From Kumtagia sp963829135 (GTDB taxonomy: Bacteria; Pseudomonadota; Alphaproteobacteria; Rhizobiales; Rhizobiaceae), in the NCBI GenBank assembly GCA_963829135.1, contig CAWHHO010000005.1:985740-1049739 (forward strand): a DNA stretch of 64,000 nt. Reading direction: 5' to 3'. Below, one piece after another: positions 45,658 to 53,066 of the stretch. Position numbers and translations under genes: made by a program. The notes under the pieces were generated by a model, which saw nothing but the letters and a program-made list of their open reading frames with translations, searched no databases and was not told the origin of the DNA. The stretch's first letter is position 1. Every line of letters starts with the position of its first letter.

Positions 45658-45828
45658 TTATCCTCTACGTTGCGCAGCCGCGTCGTTCATCCTGGAGATC
45701 TGGGAATGGACGCTCCTCACCTCGGTCAGCAGGTTGCTGTGGCTGTTGTCGACGCGCTGCAGGATCGCCGCCAGTAGTCGCGCAGCCTGGCGACCTCGGT
45801 GGTCAGCCGCTCCAGGTGGATTCAGATG
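45658..45828 (-). pseudogene. fragment of a small coiled-coil gene
   Basis: Read on the minus strand, LERLTTEVARLRD continues after a one-base shift as LLAAILQRVDNSHSNLLTEV then RSVHSQISRMNDAAAQRRG and a TAA at 45658-45660. Smooth coiled-coil text on both sides of the shift implies one broken gene. The N-terminal part upstream meets stops, so it is probably truncated. It ends 12 bases before the start of the small charged protein gene. Confidence 0.4.
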
Positions 45829-46027
45829 AATGCGAGGGTCACATTCTCTTCAACAATGGCTCAAATATAACACCGATATTGACATTCCGCGAATCGGCGT
45901 GCGGACAGTTTCCGGTTGTGGCGACTGTAAATTTCAAACCGCCGGCAGCGGCGGTTTGTCGGACCAATCCGATCTGGTTTCAATTCGCGCTCTGTGAGAG
46001 GATAATCGTCGACAAACAGAGGTCGCC

Positions 46028-46624
46028 ATGAAGAGCGCGCTAATATTTGTGGCGTGTATGTCGGTGCTTCTCGTGTTGAGCGGCGCTCAGTCAGCGATCG
46101 GTCAGGATGACTTGCTTGCCCACCAGCTGCAACCCGCGGTCTCAGAAGTTCCCTTGCGCCGGTTCAAGACAAGAGTCAGGTCAGTTCCGAATGTAAGGGT
46201 CGTGGACCTCGCCAGGCTGAGCATGTTCATAGAGGATTGCGTCAAGAAGCGGTATGAGCTCAAGAAGCTGAACGCGGGGTACTATATCAGCGACCCTCAA
46301 CCGGACGACACCTTTGATTTTCCCGGCGTAAGGATGCGGGTCATCGTTCCGTCGGAGCTTTTCAGGGACAGCTTTGTCGAATGGGATGGCTTCGAAGTTG
46401 TTGCCGCCCTGGAAGTTCCATCCGCAGACGCCGTCTTCGGGAAACTGTGGATGCTGGCAATGAACTACAGTTACCGTGGCCGTGGCGGTGTCAGTTTTGG
46501 CCCGATACCATCGCCAAGTTGGCAATATAACGCCCTGTCGGATCTAAACTCCACGAACGGCCGATTGCGAAAAATTCAGACCGGTATCAACGCCCAGATT
46601 CGAGCATCGGTGGACCCGCTTTAG
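46028..46624 (+). CDS. secreted protein of unknown function
   Basis: A 198-residue protein with a signal peptide (MKSALIFVACMSVLLVLSGA, cleavage near AIG-QD). The mature part has a short helical segment (LSMFIEDCVKKRYELKKLNA) and a C-terminal domain with GGVSFGPIPSPSWQYNALSD. No family is recognised. The sequence SDLNSTNGRLRKIQTG near the end is repeated in degenerate form about 700 bases downstream (47245-47305). A single mature-part Cys argues against disulfides. Confidence 0.6.
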   Translation: MKSALIFVACMSVLLVLSGAQSAIGQDDLLAHQLQPAVSEVPLRRFKTRVRSVPNVRVVDLARLSMFIEDCVKKRYELKKLNAGYYISDPQPDDTFDFPGVRMRVIVPSELFRDSFVEWDGFEVVAALEVPSADAVFGKLWMLAMNYSYRGRGGVSFGPIPSPSWQYNALSDLNSTNGRLRKIQTGINAQIRASVDPL

Positions 46625-46751
46625 CTTCAAGGGATGATGCGCAGCGCCATCTCCGCACGCATTTCGCCGGCAGTATCTCCCTTGCAACCCTCACGTCTTG
46701 ATGTTTTTCTACCGGAGCGCGGTTGACCTATGTTCTGAGGGCGGGGCCAGG

Positions 46752-47171
46752 ATGACGAAGCTACAGCTTGCGAAGCGGATTGCTTCAATCGTCGTCTATG
46801 GTCACGTTCTGCTGTTCGTTTACGGCCTGTTCGTGATGCTGGTCAGCGGCTACGATAGACTGGACACGTTCCAGATGATTTTGATGGGCTCACCCCTGCT
46901 CGCGATGGTGGCATTGTCTGCGTTTCGGTTTATGGCGGCCCTTCCTCCAACCGACACCACCGGACCGGCTGACCCCTCATGGTCAACGATGAGCACAGTC
47001 GTCACTGCGGCGTTCCTGATCGCGTTGTTCGCCACCTACTCCGTGGCGATGTTCAACACAGCGATGGAGGCTTCCGTCCTTAAGATCATGGTTGGCGCCA
47101 TCGAAACCGTCCTGGGCGGGTATCTCGGCGTCAATCGAGACACGCTGTTCCCCGATAAGGCTGGAGGCTGA
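46752..47171 (+). CDS. small polytopic membrane protein
   Basis: 139 residues from the ATG at 46752, with about four hydrophobic segments (IVVYGHVLLFVYGLFVMLV, MILMGSPLLAMVALSAF, TAAFLIALFATYSVAMF, MVGAIETVLGGYLGV). No family is recognised. The GGGGCCAGG stretch a few bases before the ATG may serve as ribosome site. It follows the secreted-protein gene after 127 bp. Confidence 0.55.
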   Translation: MTKLQLAKRIASIVVYGHVLLFVYGLFVMLVSGYDRLDTFQMILMGSPLLAMVALSAFRFMAALPPTDTTGPADPSWSTMSTVVTAAFLIALFATYSVAMFNTAMEASVLKIMVGAIETVLGGYLGVNRDTLFPDKAGG

Positions 47172-47239
47172 CGGATAGGCCCGCCGATTTTGCGCGGCGG
47201 AAGCACTCCTGTCGGCCCGAAGCCTTCGACCGATCGGGA

Positions 47240-47310
47240 CGGCAGTTCACTGTCGGATCTCAACACGACAAATGGACGATTGCGGAAGATTCTGATCGCT
47301 TCAACCTGAC
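47240..47310 (+). pseudogene. degenerate copy of the 3' part of the gene at 46028
   Basis: The reading SLSDLNTTNGRLRKILIAST parallels ALSDLNSTNGRLRKIQTG at the end of the secreted-protein gene at 46028. The DNA also matches (ctgtcggatct-aac-acgaa/acaaatgg-cgattgcg). Nothing of the rest is present, so it is a remnant of a duplicated gene. Confidence 0.55.
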
Positions 47311-47723
47311 GTCGTTGATGTCGACTTATTGCCGTCGCATGAAGAGGCGAGGCGCAGCCTCTTGGCGGATAGAATTCCCGCGATGCTAGTTTTAAGCGCA
47401 CCAGGGCTGACGCTATCAAAATAGCGTAACGCAACAACTCCGGAAGGATCTTCGCGTCCGAGCGTTCCGCCACCAGTGTCAATTGAGCCTTGCGGACGTC
47501 GCGGCCGGTATCCCGGTCAAACCCCTGGGTTAGCGCCGGCTTTTGCACAAGTTCGCACTGACTTGTCGGTGTGGCGCGGCGGCAGCTTCTGGACAGATCG
47601 GCGCTAAGTTCAGGGAAAATCTCATGGCGAGCCGTTTTCTGCAGCCGCGGATAATTAGCACTTGCCATCCTGCTATCCCAGCTACTACCCTAGATTGGAG
47701 TTAAGCCGCCTTCTCGCGCTAGG
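47311..47723. other. no supported gene
   Basis: Open frames here are short or lie antisense to other genes and carry no family text. An imperfect inverted repeat (ACTACCCTAG at about 47683 and CTAGGGTGGTAGT at about 47720) lies at the right end, before the small ORF at 47724. Confidence 0.35.
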
Positions 47724-47939
47724 GTGGTAGTTACAGCGGAAAGACCACTATTCGTGCAAGACCCGCCAAGCGCCGAACTCGGCCTGAACATAAACCGCTT
47801 CTTCTTCGACGGGCACATCGACCAGCTGCTCAGCCTGCTCGCAAGCCACATAGTTTCCAACCGTGTGGAGGTCAGCGAAGCCGCGCTCGAGGGGTTGAAG
47901 AGGGCGGTACATAGATCGCGGGCGATGTTGCGTCATTAG
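47724..47939 (+). CDS. small protein upstream of luxR
   Basis: A possible 71-residue protein from GTG, with helical text ELGLNINRFFFDGHIDQLLS and SEAALEGLKRAVHRSRAMLR. Codon use looks coding and it ends 32 bases before the LuxR-type gene on the same strand. No family is recognised and the start is uncertain. Confidence 0.4.
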   Translation: MVVTAERPLFVQDPPSAELGLNINRFFFDGHIDQLLSLLASHIVSNRVEVSEAALEGLKRAVHRSRAMLRH

Positions 47940-47971
47940 GTGCGGCGACGGCCAACGGAGCAAGGTGGGAC

Positions 47972-48682
47972 GTGCGTACCATTGATGGCGGCGAGGTCAT
48001 GAACGTCGTCGAGGCTGCGCCATCGGTTTTGGCGGCGGTAATTTACGTCCGCGATCTGCTCGGCATTGAACACCTTACCTATCACCTCGCTCCGATCGAT
48101 GCTGCGATGGGCGCTCCATTCGTCAAGAGTACATACCCAGACCGTTGGCTGTCGCGCTATCTGGTTCGCGAGTATGTCCGCGTGGACCCAGTGGTCAGGG
48201 AGGGTTTCCAGCGACAATTGCCTTTCTTCTGGAGCGAGCTGACTCTCAACCCCCAGGCGGCCGATCTCATGGCGGACGCAATCGCATTCGGGCTCGGAAC
48301 TAGCGGATATTCGGTGCCGGTCGTGGACAAGCGCGTACGGCGTGCTTTGGTGTCGCTGAACTCAGCCATGGGCCCTGAGGTGTGGAACGCATTCGTGGAA
48401 ACAAACCGGCATATCATCATCGAGGTCGCCAACCGGCTGCATCGAAAGGCCATCGTTGAGATTTTCGGCGACCTTGATCCAATGCCTCGTCTGGCTCCTC
48501 GCGAGATCGAGGTATTGCGCTGGACCGCCAAAGGCAAAGATTACAGGGACATTGGCGTGCTGCTGGGGCTTTCGCCGTACACGGTCAGGGCACATTTGCG
48601 CAGTGCCCGCTACAAGCTGAATTGTTCGACAATCGCGCAGGCGATCGCAAGAGCATTTCAGCTCGGGCTTCTCAGAGGTTAG
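47972..48682 (+). CDS. LuxR family quorum-sensing transcriptional regulator
   Basis: 236 residues from GTG (or 227 from the ATG at 47999). The N-terminal domain has the autoinducer-binding pattern (YPDRWLSRYLVREYVRVDPV, with the W and Y/D residues that line the acyl-homoserine lactone pocket). The C-terminal GerE-type helix-turn-helix reads LAPREIEVLRWTAKGKDYRD and IGVLLGLSPYTVRAHLRSAR. It lies directly upstream of the AHL synthase gene, so it is probably its cognate receptor-regulator. The frame is intact. Confidence 0.87.
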   Translation: MRTIDGGEVMNVVEAAPSVLAAVIYVRDLLGIEHLTYHLAPIDAAMGAPFVKSTYPDRWLSRYLVREYVRVDPVVREGFQRQLPFFWSELTLNPQAADLMADAIAFGLGTSGYSVPVVDKRVRRALVSLNSAMGPEVWNAFVETNRHIIIEVANRLHRKAIVEIFGDLDPMPRLAPREIEVLRWTAKGKDYRDIGVLLGLSPYTVRAHLRSARYKLNCSTIAQAIARAFQLGLLRG

Positions 48683-48718
48683 CGCGCTCGTACAGATGTG
48701 TTAGTGCAGTTGTCGGAA

Positions 48719-48736
48719 TTTCCTGCTTGCAGAAAG
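48719..48736 (+). promoter_or_regulatory. possible lux-type box before luxI
   Basis: The 18 bases TTTCCTGCTTGCAGAAAG form an imperfect inverted repeat (CTGC/GCAG and TT/AA) about 40 bases before the luxI start. The spacing suits a LuxR-type operator; the core differs from the best-known lux boxes, so this is tentative. Confidence 0.35.
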
Positions 48737-48775
48737 TCATTCATAGTCTCTCCCTCGCTTTCGGGGGTAAAGAGC

Positions 48776-49426
48776 ATGTTCATCATCTTGCAAGCGCAAG
48801 ATTATCACCGCCATACGCAGCTTATGGATGGCATGTTCAAACTGCGAAAGAAGGTATTCGCGGACCAGCTGCAATGGAGCGTCGAAACAAATGGAAACTG
48901 GGAGCGAGACGCCTACGACAATCTTTCACCTGTCTATATCATTTGGGTAAAGTCTCGGAAGGTGTTGGGAGCGATAAGGTTGCTGCCGACGACCGGACCC
49001 ACGCTGCTTCATGATGTTTTCGTCAACACTTTCCCGAACACGGCGTCGCTTTCCGCTCCCGGAATTTGGGAGGCAACTCGCTGTTGCGTCGATATCGATG
49101 TGGTCAAGTTTCATCACCCCGAGATGTCGCACACACACGCGTTCGGAATGATGTGCCTGGCCGCTGCGGAGCTATCCCTTCGGCATGGCATCGATACGCT
49201 TGTTTCTAACTACGAGCCGCAGATGCGGCGGATCTACGAGCAGATTGGAGCGGAGATTTCCGAACTGGGCTTGGCGCACGGTTTCGGACGCAGGCCCGTT
49301 TGCTGCGGCTTTTTCGCGATCTCGCCGGCGTTAATCGGCCAGATGCGCGAAGCTCTGGGTGTTCACTCGCCACTTCCGTGGACGACCGCCGAAGGAATGA
49401 CCGAGCGCGCGAACGCTGCCGCCTGA
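48776..49426 (+). CDS. acyl-homoserine lactone synthase (LuxI family)
   Basis: 216 residues from the ATG at 48776, behind GGGGGTAAAGAG. Conserved LuxI features are FKLRKKVFADQLQW (Arg and Phe of the N-terminal cleft), WERDAYDNLSPVYII (the acidic D-x-D-like stretch), ALRLLP-like GAIRLLPTT and WEATRCCVD. It makes an N-acyl-homoserine lactone from AdoMet and an acyl carrier. The acyl chain cannot be predicted. The partner LuxR gene lies 93 bp upstream. Confidence 0.9.
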   Translation: MFIILQAQDYHRHTQLMDGMFKLRKKVFADQLQWSVETNGNWERDAYDNLSPVYIIWVKSRKVLGAIRLLPTTGPTLLHDVFVNTFPNTASLSAPGIWEATRCCVDIDVVKFHHPEMSHTHAFGMMCLAAAELSLRHGIDTLVSNYEPQMRRIYEQIGAEISELGLAHGFGRRPVCCGFFAISPALIGQMREALGVHSPLPWTTAEGMTERANAAA

Positions 49427-49448
49427 AAGCATTGAAGGGGAAACTGTC

Positions 49449-49637
49449 ATGGGCATTGAACAGCACAGCTGGTCACCGCAGGAAACGATCGAGTACGTCT
49501 CGGGCATGCTGCTCGAACTTCAAAAAATGGCACGGCCCCACAATCCGTTTTTGGCCTATTTGATCGAGGTCGCCTATCTCGAATCCTGCCCCCGGACTCT
49601 ACCTGCAACCGACAATGCGCGCGAAGTTGCGCGCTGA
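49449..49637 (+). CDS. small protein downstream of luxI
   Basis: A 62-residue protein (SPQETIEYVSGMLLELQKMA, LAYLIEVAYLESCPRTLP) beginning 23 bp after the luxI stop. A ribosome site AAGGGGAAAC precedes the ATG. Small helical proteins of this kind occur after luxI in several rhizobial relatives. I know of no function; the operon position suggests a link with quorum sensing. Confidence 0.6.
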   Translation: MGIEQHSWSPQETIEYVSGMLLELQKMARPHNPFLAYLIEVAYLESCPRTLPATDNAREVAR

Positions 49638-49751
49638 CCGTGGCTCGCACCATTGAGGCCCGCGCTTCGCCACCTGGGACTCAAATGCTCGGCGCGGACG
49701 ATTGCTGAAGGCCCATATCTCCGTCAGCCCGTTTCTGGCCTGATGAGCATG

Positions 49752-49970
49752 TCACCGTGAATTCTTGTTCGCCGGCGGTTGGACGCCATCGTGATGGCGA
49801 GTCCGCTCCCCGCGATCTTCGAGCGGTTCCGTAAGCCCGTAAGGCTGCTTTGGCTCATCCCCCTTGTCACCCGTGTGTATTGGATCGGGCCGTCGGCTTT
49901 CTCCGCGCTTCGGAACGCGGGCACCACTCTCGCGTTCGTTTTCATCCCTTGGGTCTGATGTGCTGGACAT
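49752..49970 (-). CDS. small disordered hydrophilic protein
   Basis: A 72-residue protein, almost wholly charged or polar (MSSTSDPRDENERESGARVP, GDKGDEPKQPYGLTEPLEDR), thus probably disordered. The ATG at 49970 follows GGAGAAAACC. An EcfG-type promoter on the minus strand lies at 49996-50021, so it is probably a general-stress gene. No family is recognised; hydrophilin-like protection is conceivable. Confidence 0.55.
   Translation of the reverse strand: MSSTSDPRDENERESGARVPKRGESRRPDPIHTGDKGDEPKQPYGLTEPLEDRGERTRHHDGVQPPANKNSR
49912..49936 (+). promoter_or_regulatory. EcfG-type promoter match (plus strand, within the small gene)
   Basis: GGAAC (49912-49916), 16 bases, then CGTT (49933-49936) is an exact match to the EcfG consensus. 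It reads towards the ferritin-like gene, though it lies 160 bp before it and inside the antisense small gene. It may be a second promoter or chance. Confidence 0.35.
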
Positions 49971-49995
49971 GGTTTTCTCCTCGCTGTTTCGACGC

Positions 49996-50021
49996 AACAG
50001 CGTCGCCATCCAATTTGTTCC
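49996..50021 (-). promoter_or_regulatory. EcfG-type promoter of the small disordered-protein gene
   Basis: On the minus strand GGAAC (50017-50021) is followed after 17 bases by TGTT (49996-49999). It lies about 26 bases before the ATG at 49970 and back to back with the promoter of the divergent ferritin-like gene. Confidence 0.6.
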
Positions 50022-50030
50022 GGTCCTCGC

Positions 50031-50055
50031 GGAACTCCGTCGCAGCCAAATTGTT
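50031..50055 (+). promoter_or_regulatory. EcfG-type promoter of the ferritin-like gene
   Basis: GGAAC (50031-50035), 16 bases, then TGTT (50052-50055), 40 bases before the ATG at 50096. The pattern and distance fit a general-stress sigma EcfG promoter. A GGAG ribosome site follows at 50086. Confidence 0.7.
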
Positions 50056-50095
50056 ATGGGCCACCTCCAACGGAGGCCAACCATAGGAGATAAAC

Positions 50096-50614
50096 ATGGC
50101 AACCACGAAGAAGGCGAGCACGAAGGGGCTCGAGGACATGTTCCTGGACGGCTTGAAGGATATCTACTACGCCGAGAAGAAAATCCTAAGGACGCTGCCG
50201 AAAATGGCCAAGGCTGCCCAAGCCGAGGACGTTTCTGCCGCATTCGAGAAGCACCGTGTGGAGACGGAGGGCCAGGTTGAACGGCTGGAGCAAGTCTTCG
50301 AGATGCTCGGAAAGCCGGCACGCGGCAAGACCTGTCCGGCGATTGATGGAATCCTTGAGGAGGGTGCTGAGATCCTCGAAGAGTACAAGGGCAATGCCGC
50401 CATAGATGCGGGCCTGATTGCTGCGGCGCAGGCTGTCGAGCACTACGAAATTGCGAGATACGGCACGCTGATAACATGGGCTACACAGCTTGGTATGTCG
50501 GACGCAGCCGGAGTGCTGAAGGGGACGCTTGCAGAGGAAGAGACGACAGACGAAACCCTCTCTGCACTCGCGGAAGGCGGCGCCAATGAGCGCGCTATGA
50601 AAGAGGCAGCTTAG
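50096..50614 (+). CDS. YciE/YciF ferritin-like family protein (DUF892)
   Basis: A 172-residue four-helix protein with DUF892 text: GLEDMFLDGLKDIYYAEKKI, LRTLPKMAKAA, FEKHRVETEGQVERLEQVFE and AAAQAVEHYEIARYGTLITW. The Glu and His residues in these helices form the di-iron site. YciE/F-type proteins are stress-induced and are thought to bind iron. An EcfG-type promoter upstream and a strong terminator (50623-50656) downstream make it a single-gene unit in a stress block. Confidence 0.9.
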   Translation: MATTKKASTKGLEDMFLDGLKDIYYAEKKILRTLPKMAKAAQAEDVSAAFEKHRVETEGQVERLEQVFEMLGKPARGKTCPAIDGILEEGAEILEEYKGNAAIDAGLIAAAQAVEHYEIARYGTLITWATQLGMSDAAGVLKGTLAEEETTDETLSALAEGGANERAMKEAA

Positions 50615-50622
50615 CAACAAAT

Positions 50623-50656
50623 TTTGGCCCCGGAGCATTCCTGCTACGGGGCCAAA
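50623..50656. terminator. strong hairpin after the ferritin-like gene
   Basis: TTTGGCCCCG (50623-50632) pairs perfectly with CGGGGCCAAA (50647-50656), a 10-bp stem with a 14-base loop. T-tracts on both strands allow it to end both this gene and the convergent DUF3618 operon. Confidence 0.85.
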
Positions 50657-50684
50657 TTCACACCTGCTTTGCGAAGGGCCGGAC

Positions 50685-51533
50685 TCAGCTCGACCGATCG
50701 CGTATGGATTTCTCTACTTGCGAGGCCGCCGCTTCGGCCACCTTGCCGACCTGCTCTACCAACGTCGACGCACCGGTATCCGTCAGTCCTTGCTTGTCCG
50801 CCTCGTCCTTTACCGTGTCGAATGTCTCCGCAGCGATTTTCTTCCCGGCTTGCAAGCCCGCTTGCAACAGTTCGTCGGCCTTGCCGCGAACTTGCCCGCT
50901 CAATTCGCCGACAGCCTGATCCTCCAGTTCGCTTCGCGGCAGAAGCCCGCCGATAGCGGCGCCTACGGCGAAACCCAAGGCCGCCAGAATCAATGGTTCC
51001 TGTTGCACAACCTGTTCGATTCCCTGGCGCGCACGGTTGGTGACGGTGGCAGCGCCGGAAGCGCCGTCAGACAACCGGCCGAACGCGTCCCTGGCCACGG
51101 CCCCTGCGGAGCCCGCGGCACCTGCGACAGCGTCCGATACCGATCCCGCAGCGTCCGCTACTGTGGACAACCCGTCGCGAACGCTTCCTTCCGACAGTCC
51201 GCGGTCAGGAGAGCCGGCTCGATATGCGGTGGATGGCTTCGCATCGCCCTTGCCCGCCTCCCACGCAGTTGCGACTGCGCTGGACGCGGGTTGACCAACC
51301 ATCAGCCAGACCAAGCCCGCACCCACCAGCGAGATCGCCAGCGGATTGTCGCGAACCTGGTTCTTCAGGGTGGAAAGAGCGCCTTTACCATCCGCCCCCG
51401 AGAACATCCCTGCAAATTCGTCTATCAATTGTCCTGGGCTCATCTTGTCTCTGATAGAGTCGGCCGTGCTCACAACTTCTGCGCGGGCCGCTTCGGCATC
51501 TCTTTCCAGTTCTGCAGCTGATTTGGCGGTCAT
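50685..51533 (-). CDS. DUF3618 domain protein
   Basis: 282 residues. The N-terminal 40 residues (ELERDAEAARAEVVSTADSI, RDKMSPGQLIDEF) are the DUF3618 pattern. A hydrophobic stretch (NPLAISLVGAGLVWLMVGQP) follows, then an Ala-rich helical region and a second one (LILAALGFAVGAAIGGLLPR). It is the last gene of a translationally coupled operon (its ATG overlaps the holin-like stop as ATGA). Function is unknown; such genes are typical of EcfG stress regulons in rhizobia. Confidence 0.82.
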   Translation of the reverse strand: MTAKSAAELERDAEAARAEVVSTADSIRDKMSPGQLIDEFAGMFSGADGKGALSTLKNQVRDNPLAISLVGAGLVWLMVGQPASSAVATAWEAGKGDAKPSTAYRAGSPDRGLSEGSVRDGLSTVADAAGSVSDAVAGAAGSAGAVARDAFGRLSDGASGAATVTNRARQGIEQVVQQEPLILAALGFAVGAAIGGLLPRSELEDQAVGELSGQVRGKADELLQAGLQAGKKIAAETFDTVKDEADKQGLTDTGASTLVEQVGKVAEAAASQVEKSIRDRSS

Positions 51534-51925
51534 TGCACTTGGTCCTTGAGAGCGCGCACGTCGCGCGTGAGTTGTTCTTCTATGCGGTCGGGATTGAGCT
51601 CTGACGGGCTAAGCATCTTGGTACCTGCGCGCAGCAGCACGAGTCCGAGTGCTGCTACGACAACCCCAACCACGAGGGATGCCCATCCGGCACCGAGGCC
51701 GGTATTGGCCAGCGCGATCACGAGCGCCTGTAACAGGATCAGCAGGGCAGCCATCAGGCAGATAACACCGCCCATGATCTCTGTTAGGCCTGCTCCGGCC
51801 TTCGCTACCTTTTCTGAGAGTTCGGCTCTCAGAAGCTTCGATTCAGTCCTGAGCAGATTCGTTACCTGTTGGCTCAGGTCCGAGATGAGAGTTGCGAGGC
51901 TGCGGCTTTCAGGAGCGTCAGTCAT
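51530..51925 (-). CDS. phage holin family / YqjE-like membrane protein
   Basis: 131 residues from the ATG at 51925. An amphipathic N-terminus (LATLISDLSQQVTNLLRTES) is followed by two membrane helices (MGGVICLMAALLILLQALVI, ASLVVGVVVAALGLVLLRAG), the pattern of PF07332 (holin superfamily III/YqjE). It is probably an envelope-stress protein rather than a lysis factor. The start and stop overlap its neighbours as ATGA on both sides. Confidence 0.85.
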   Translation of the reverse strand: MTDAPESRSLATLISDLSQQVTNLLRTESKLLRAELSEKVAKAGAGLTEIMGGVICLMAALLILLQALVIALANTGLGAGWASLVVGVVVAALGLVLLRAGTKMLSPSELNPDRIEEQLTRDVRALKDQVQ

Positions 51926-52482
51926 TGTGCTGCCTCCCAGGGACGTTCTTCGCCAATCTCCTGGGAAACCTCGGAACCCGCGAATGGGGGAGACCAATCT
52001 GAAGCTTCCTGGCTTGCCTTTGGCGGGGCACTTTTAAGAAATCGCCCTAAGGCCAGTCCGGCCAGGACAGAGCCTGCGATCAGAGCCGCGGAATTATCGC
52101 GGCCGAACGAACGCAGTTCCCCCACAACTTCGGTGAAGGGCTTTGTTTTCAACGACGAAGATAGGCGCTCCACGCCCCCCGCGGCATCGAGAATGAATTT
52201 CGATGCGTTTAGCTGCGAACTATTGGCCAAATGGTCGCTCGCGGCACGCATGGCACCAGCCAGAACGGATAGATTTGAACTGATGTCGTGTTGAACGTCC
52301 TCGGCCTTCTCGCTTAGCGTATCCGTCGCCTCCGACATATAGCCGGCGGCTTTGTTCTTTATCGCATCGCTCGCGTCGTGGAGGGCCTCGTTCGCCGTTT
52401 GCGCACCACGCGCAAGTCCTTCCTTGACATCGACTTTGACTCTTTCGAAATCGGGTTGTTCGGATTGGGTGGGGTCCTGCAT
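51922..52482 (-). CDS. nutrient-deprivation-induced-like stress protein
   Basis: A 186-residue helical protein with a long amphipathic, LEA-like region (TANEALHDASDAIKNKAAGY, MSEATDTLSEKAEDVQHDIS) and a short hydrophobic segment (SAALIAGSVLAGLALGRFL) near the C-terminus. The type is common in rhizobia next to DUF3618 and holin-like genes and is sometimes labelled nutrient deprivation-induced protein. A ribosome site AGGAGACCGCC precedes the ATG, identical to that of the microprotein gene upstream. Confidence 0.75.
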   Translation of the reverse strand: MQDPTQSEQPDFERVKVDVKEGLARGAQTANEALHDASDAIKNKAAGYMSEATDTLSEKAEDVQHDISSNLSVLAGAMRAASDHLANSSQLNASKFILDAAGGVERLSSSLKTKPFTEVVGELRSFGRDNSAALIAGSVLAGLALGRFLKSAPPKASQEASDWSPPFAGSEVSQEIGEERPWEAAQ

Positions 52483-52491
52483 GGCGGTCTC

Positions 52492-52566
52492 CTAATTCAG
52501 TCCAAAGATGGACAGGACGGCCAAAACGACGACGACTAAACCAATCAGATAGATGACGTTGTTCAT
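52492..52566 (-). CDS. 24-residue membrane microprotein
   Basis: The peptide MNNVIYLIGLVVVVLAVLSI followed by FGLN is a single hydrophobic helix. It has a good ribosome site (AGGAGACCGCC) identical to that of the next gene, ten bases downstream. An EcfG-type promoter lies 24 bases before its ATG, so it is the first gene of the four-gene stress operon. Short proteins of the same kind occur widely in rhizobia. Confidence 0.75.
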   Translation of the reverse strand: MNNVIYLIGLVVVVLAVLSIFGLN

Positions 52567-52589
52567 GGCGGTCTCCTATTCCGCCGCCT

Positions 52590-52614
52590 AACCTCCAACG
52601 GCGCCCACTGTTCC
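52590..52614 (-). promoter_or_regulatory. EcfG-type promoter of the microprotein-ndi-holin-DUF3618 operon
   Basis: On the minus strand GGAAC (52610-52614) is followed after 16 bases by GGTT (52590-52593). The start of transcription would lie just before the ribosome site of the microprotein gene. Confidence 0.7.
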
Positions 52615-52749
52615 ATGCGCTTGAGGATTATTATCGACCGCGGCATCGGTGAGCGCGCAGCAAAAGCGGAAGCCAAAGTGCGACTAACGCATGTTATGGC
52701 GATGCGTTGGGATTGCGTTCATGGTCGCTGGCGACAACGGAAGATCGCT

Positions 52750-52962
52750 ATGAACGTCACCCAATTATTCTCCCCCAAACAGGTGGTCAATCGCTACGTA
52801 GAGTTGCGCAGGCCATCGGAGACGATTGTTTCAACGCGGCGGGCCATCGTCGACATCAGATCCACCCTCCCCCAGTGCTCGCTGACCGACCGCGAGCTCG
52901 CAGATCTCGTCGCCGCGTCCGCAATCGAGCAGGGATGCGGTGTCGCGTTCGACAACGAGTGA
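52750..52962 (+). CDS. small protein of unknown function
   Basis: 70 residues from the ATG at 52750 (MNVTQLFSPKQVVNRYVELR, ending LVAASAIEQGCGVAFDNE). The pattern of a basic first half and SLTDRELADLVAASAIEQG is one I associate with short conserved rhizobial proteins. No function is known. It lies between the stress operon and the sigma factor gene, on the same strand as the latter. Confidence 0.6.
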   Translation: MNVTQLFSPKQVVNRYVELRRPSETIVSTRRAIVDIRSTLPQCSLTDRELADLVAASAIEQGCGVAFDNE

Positions 52963-53066
52963 GTTCCTTGTTGGCTACAGGAACCGCCAGTACCGAGGTC
53001 TTTGCGACTGTCACAGATTAGACGTCGCATGCAGGCAGATGTGATCAAATAGGGTTCGTGACGTTT

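Noticed and set aside
51530..51925. Prophage holin
   Set aside because: No lysis or phage structural genes are nearby. The gene is locked in a stress operon by overlapping start and stop codons.
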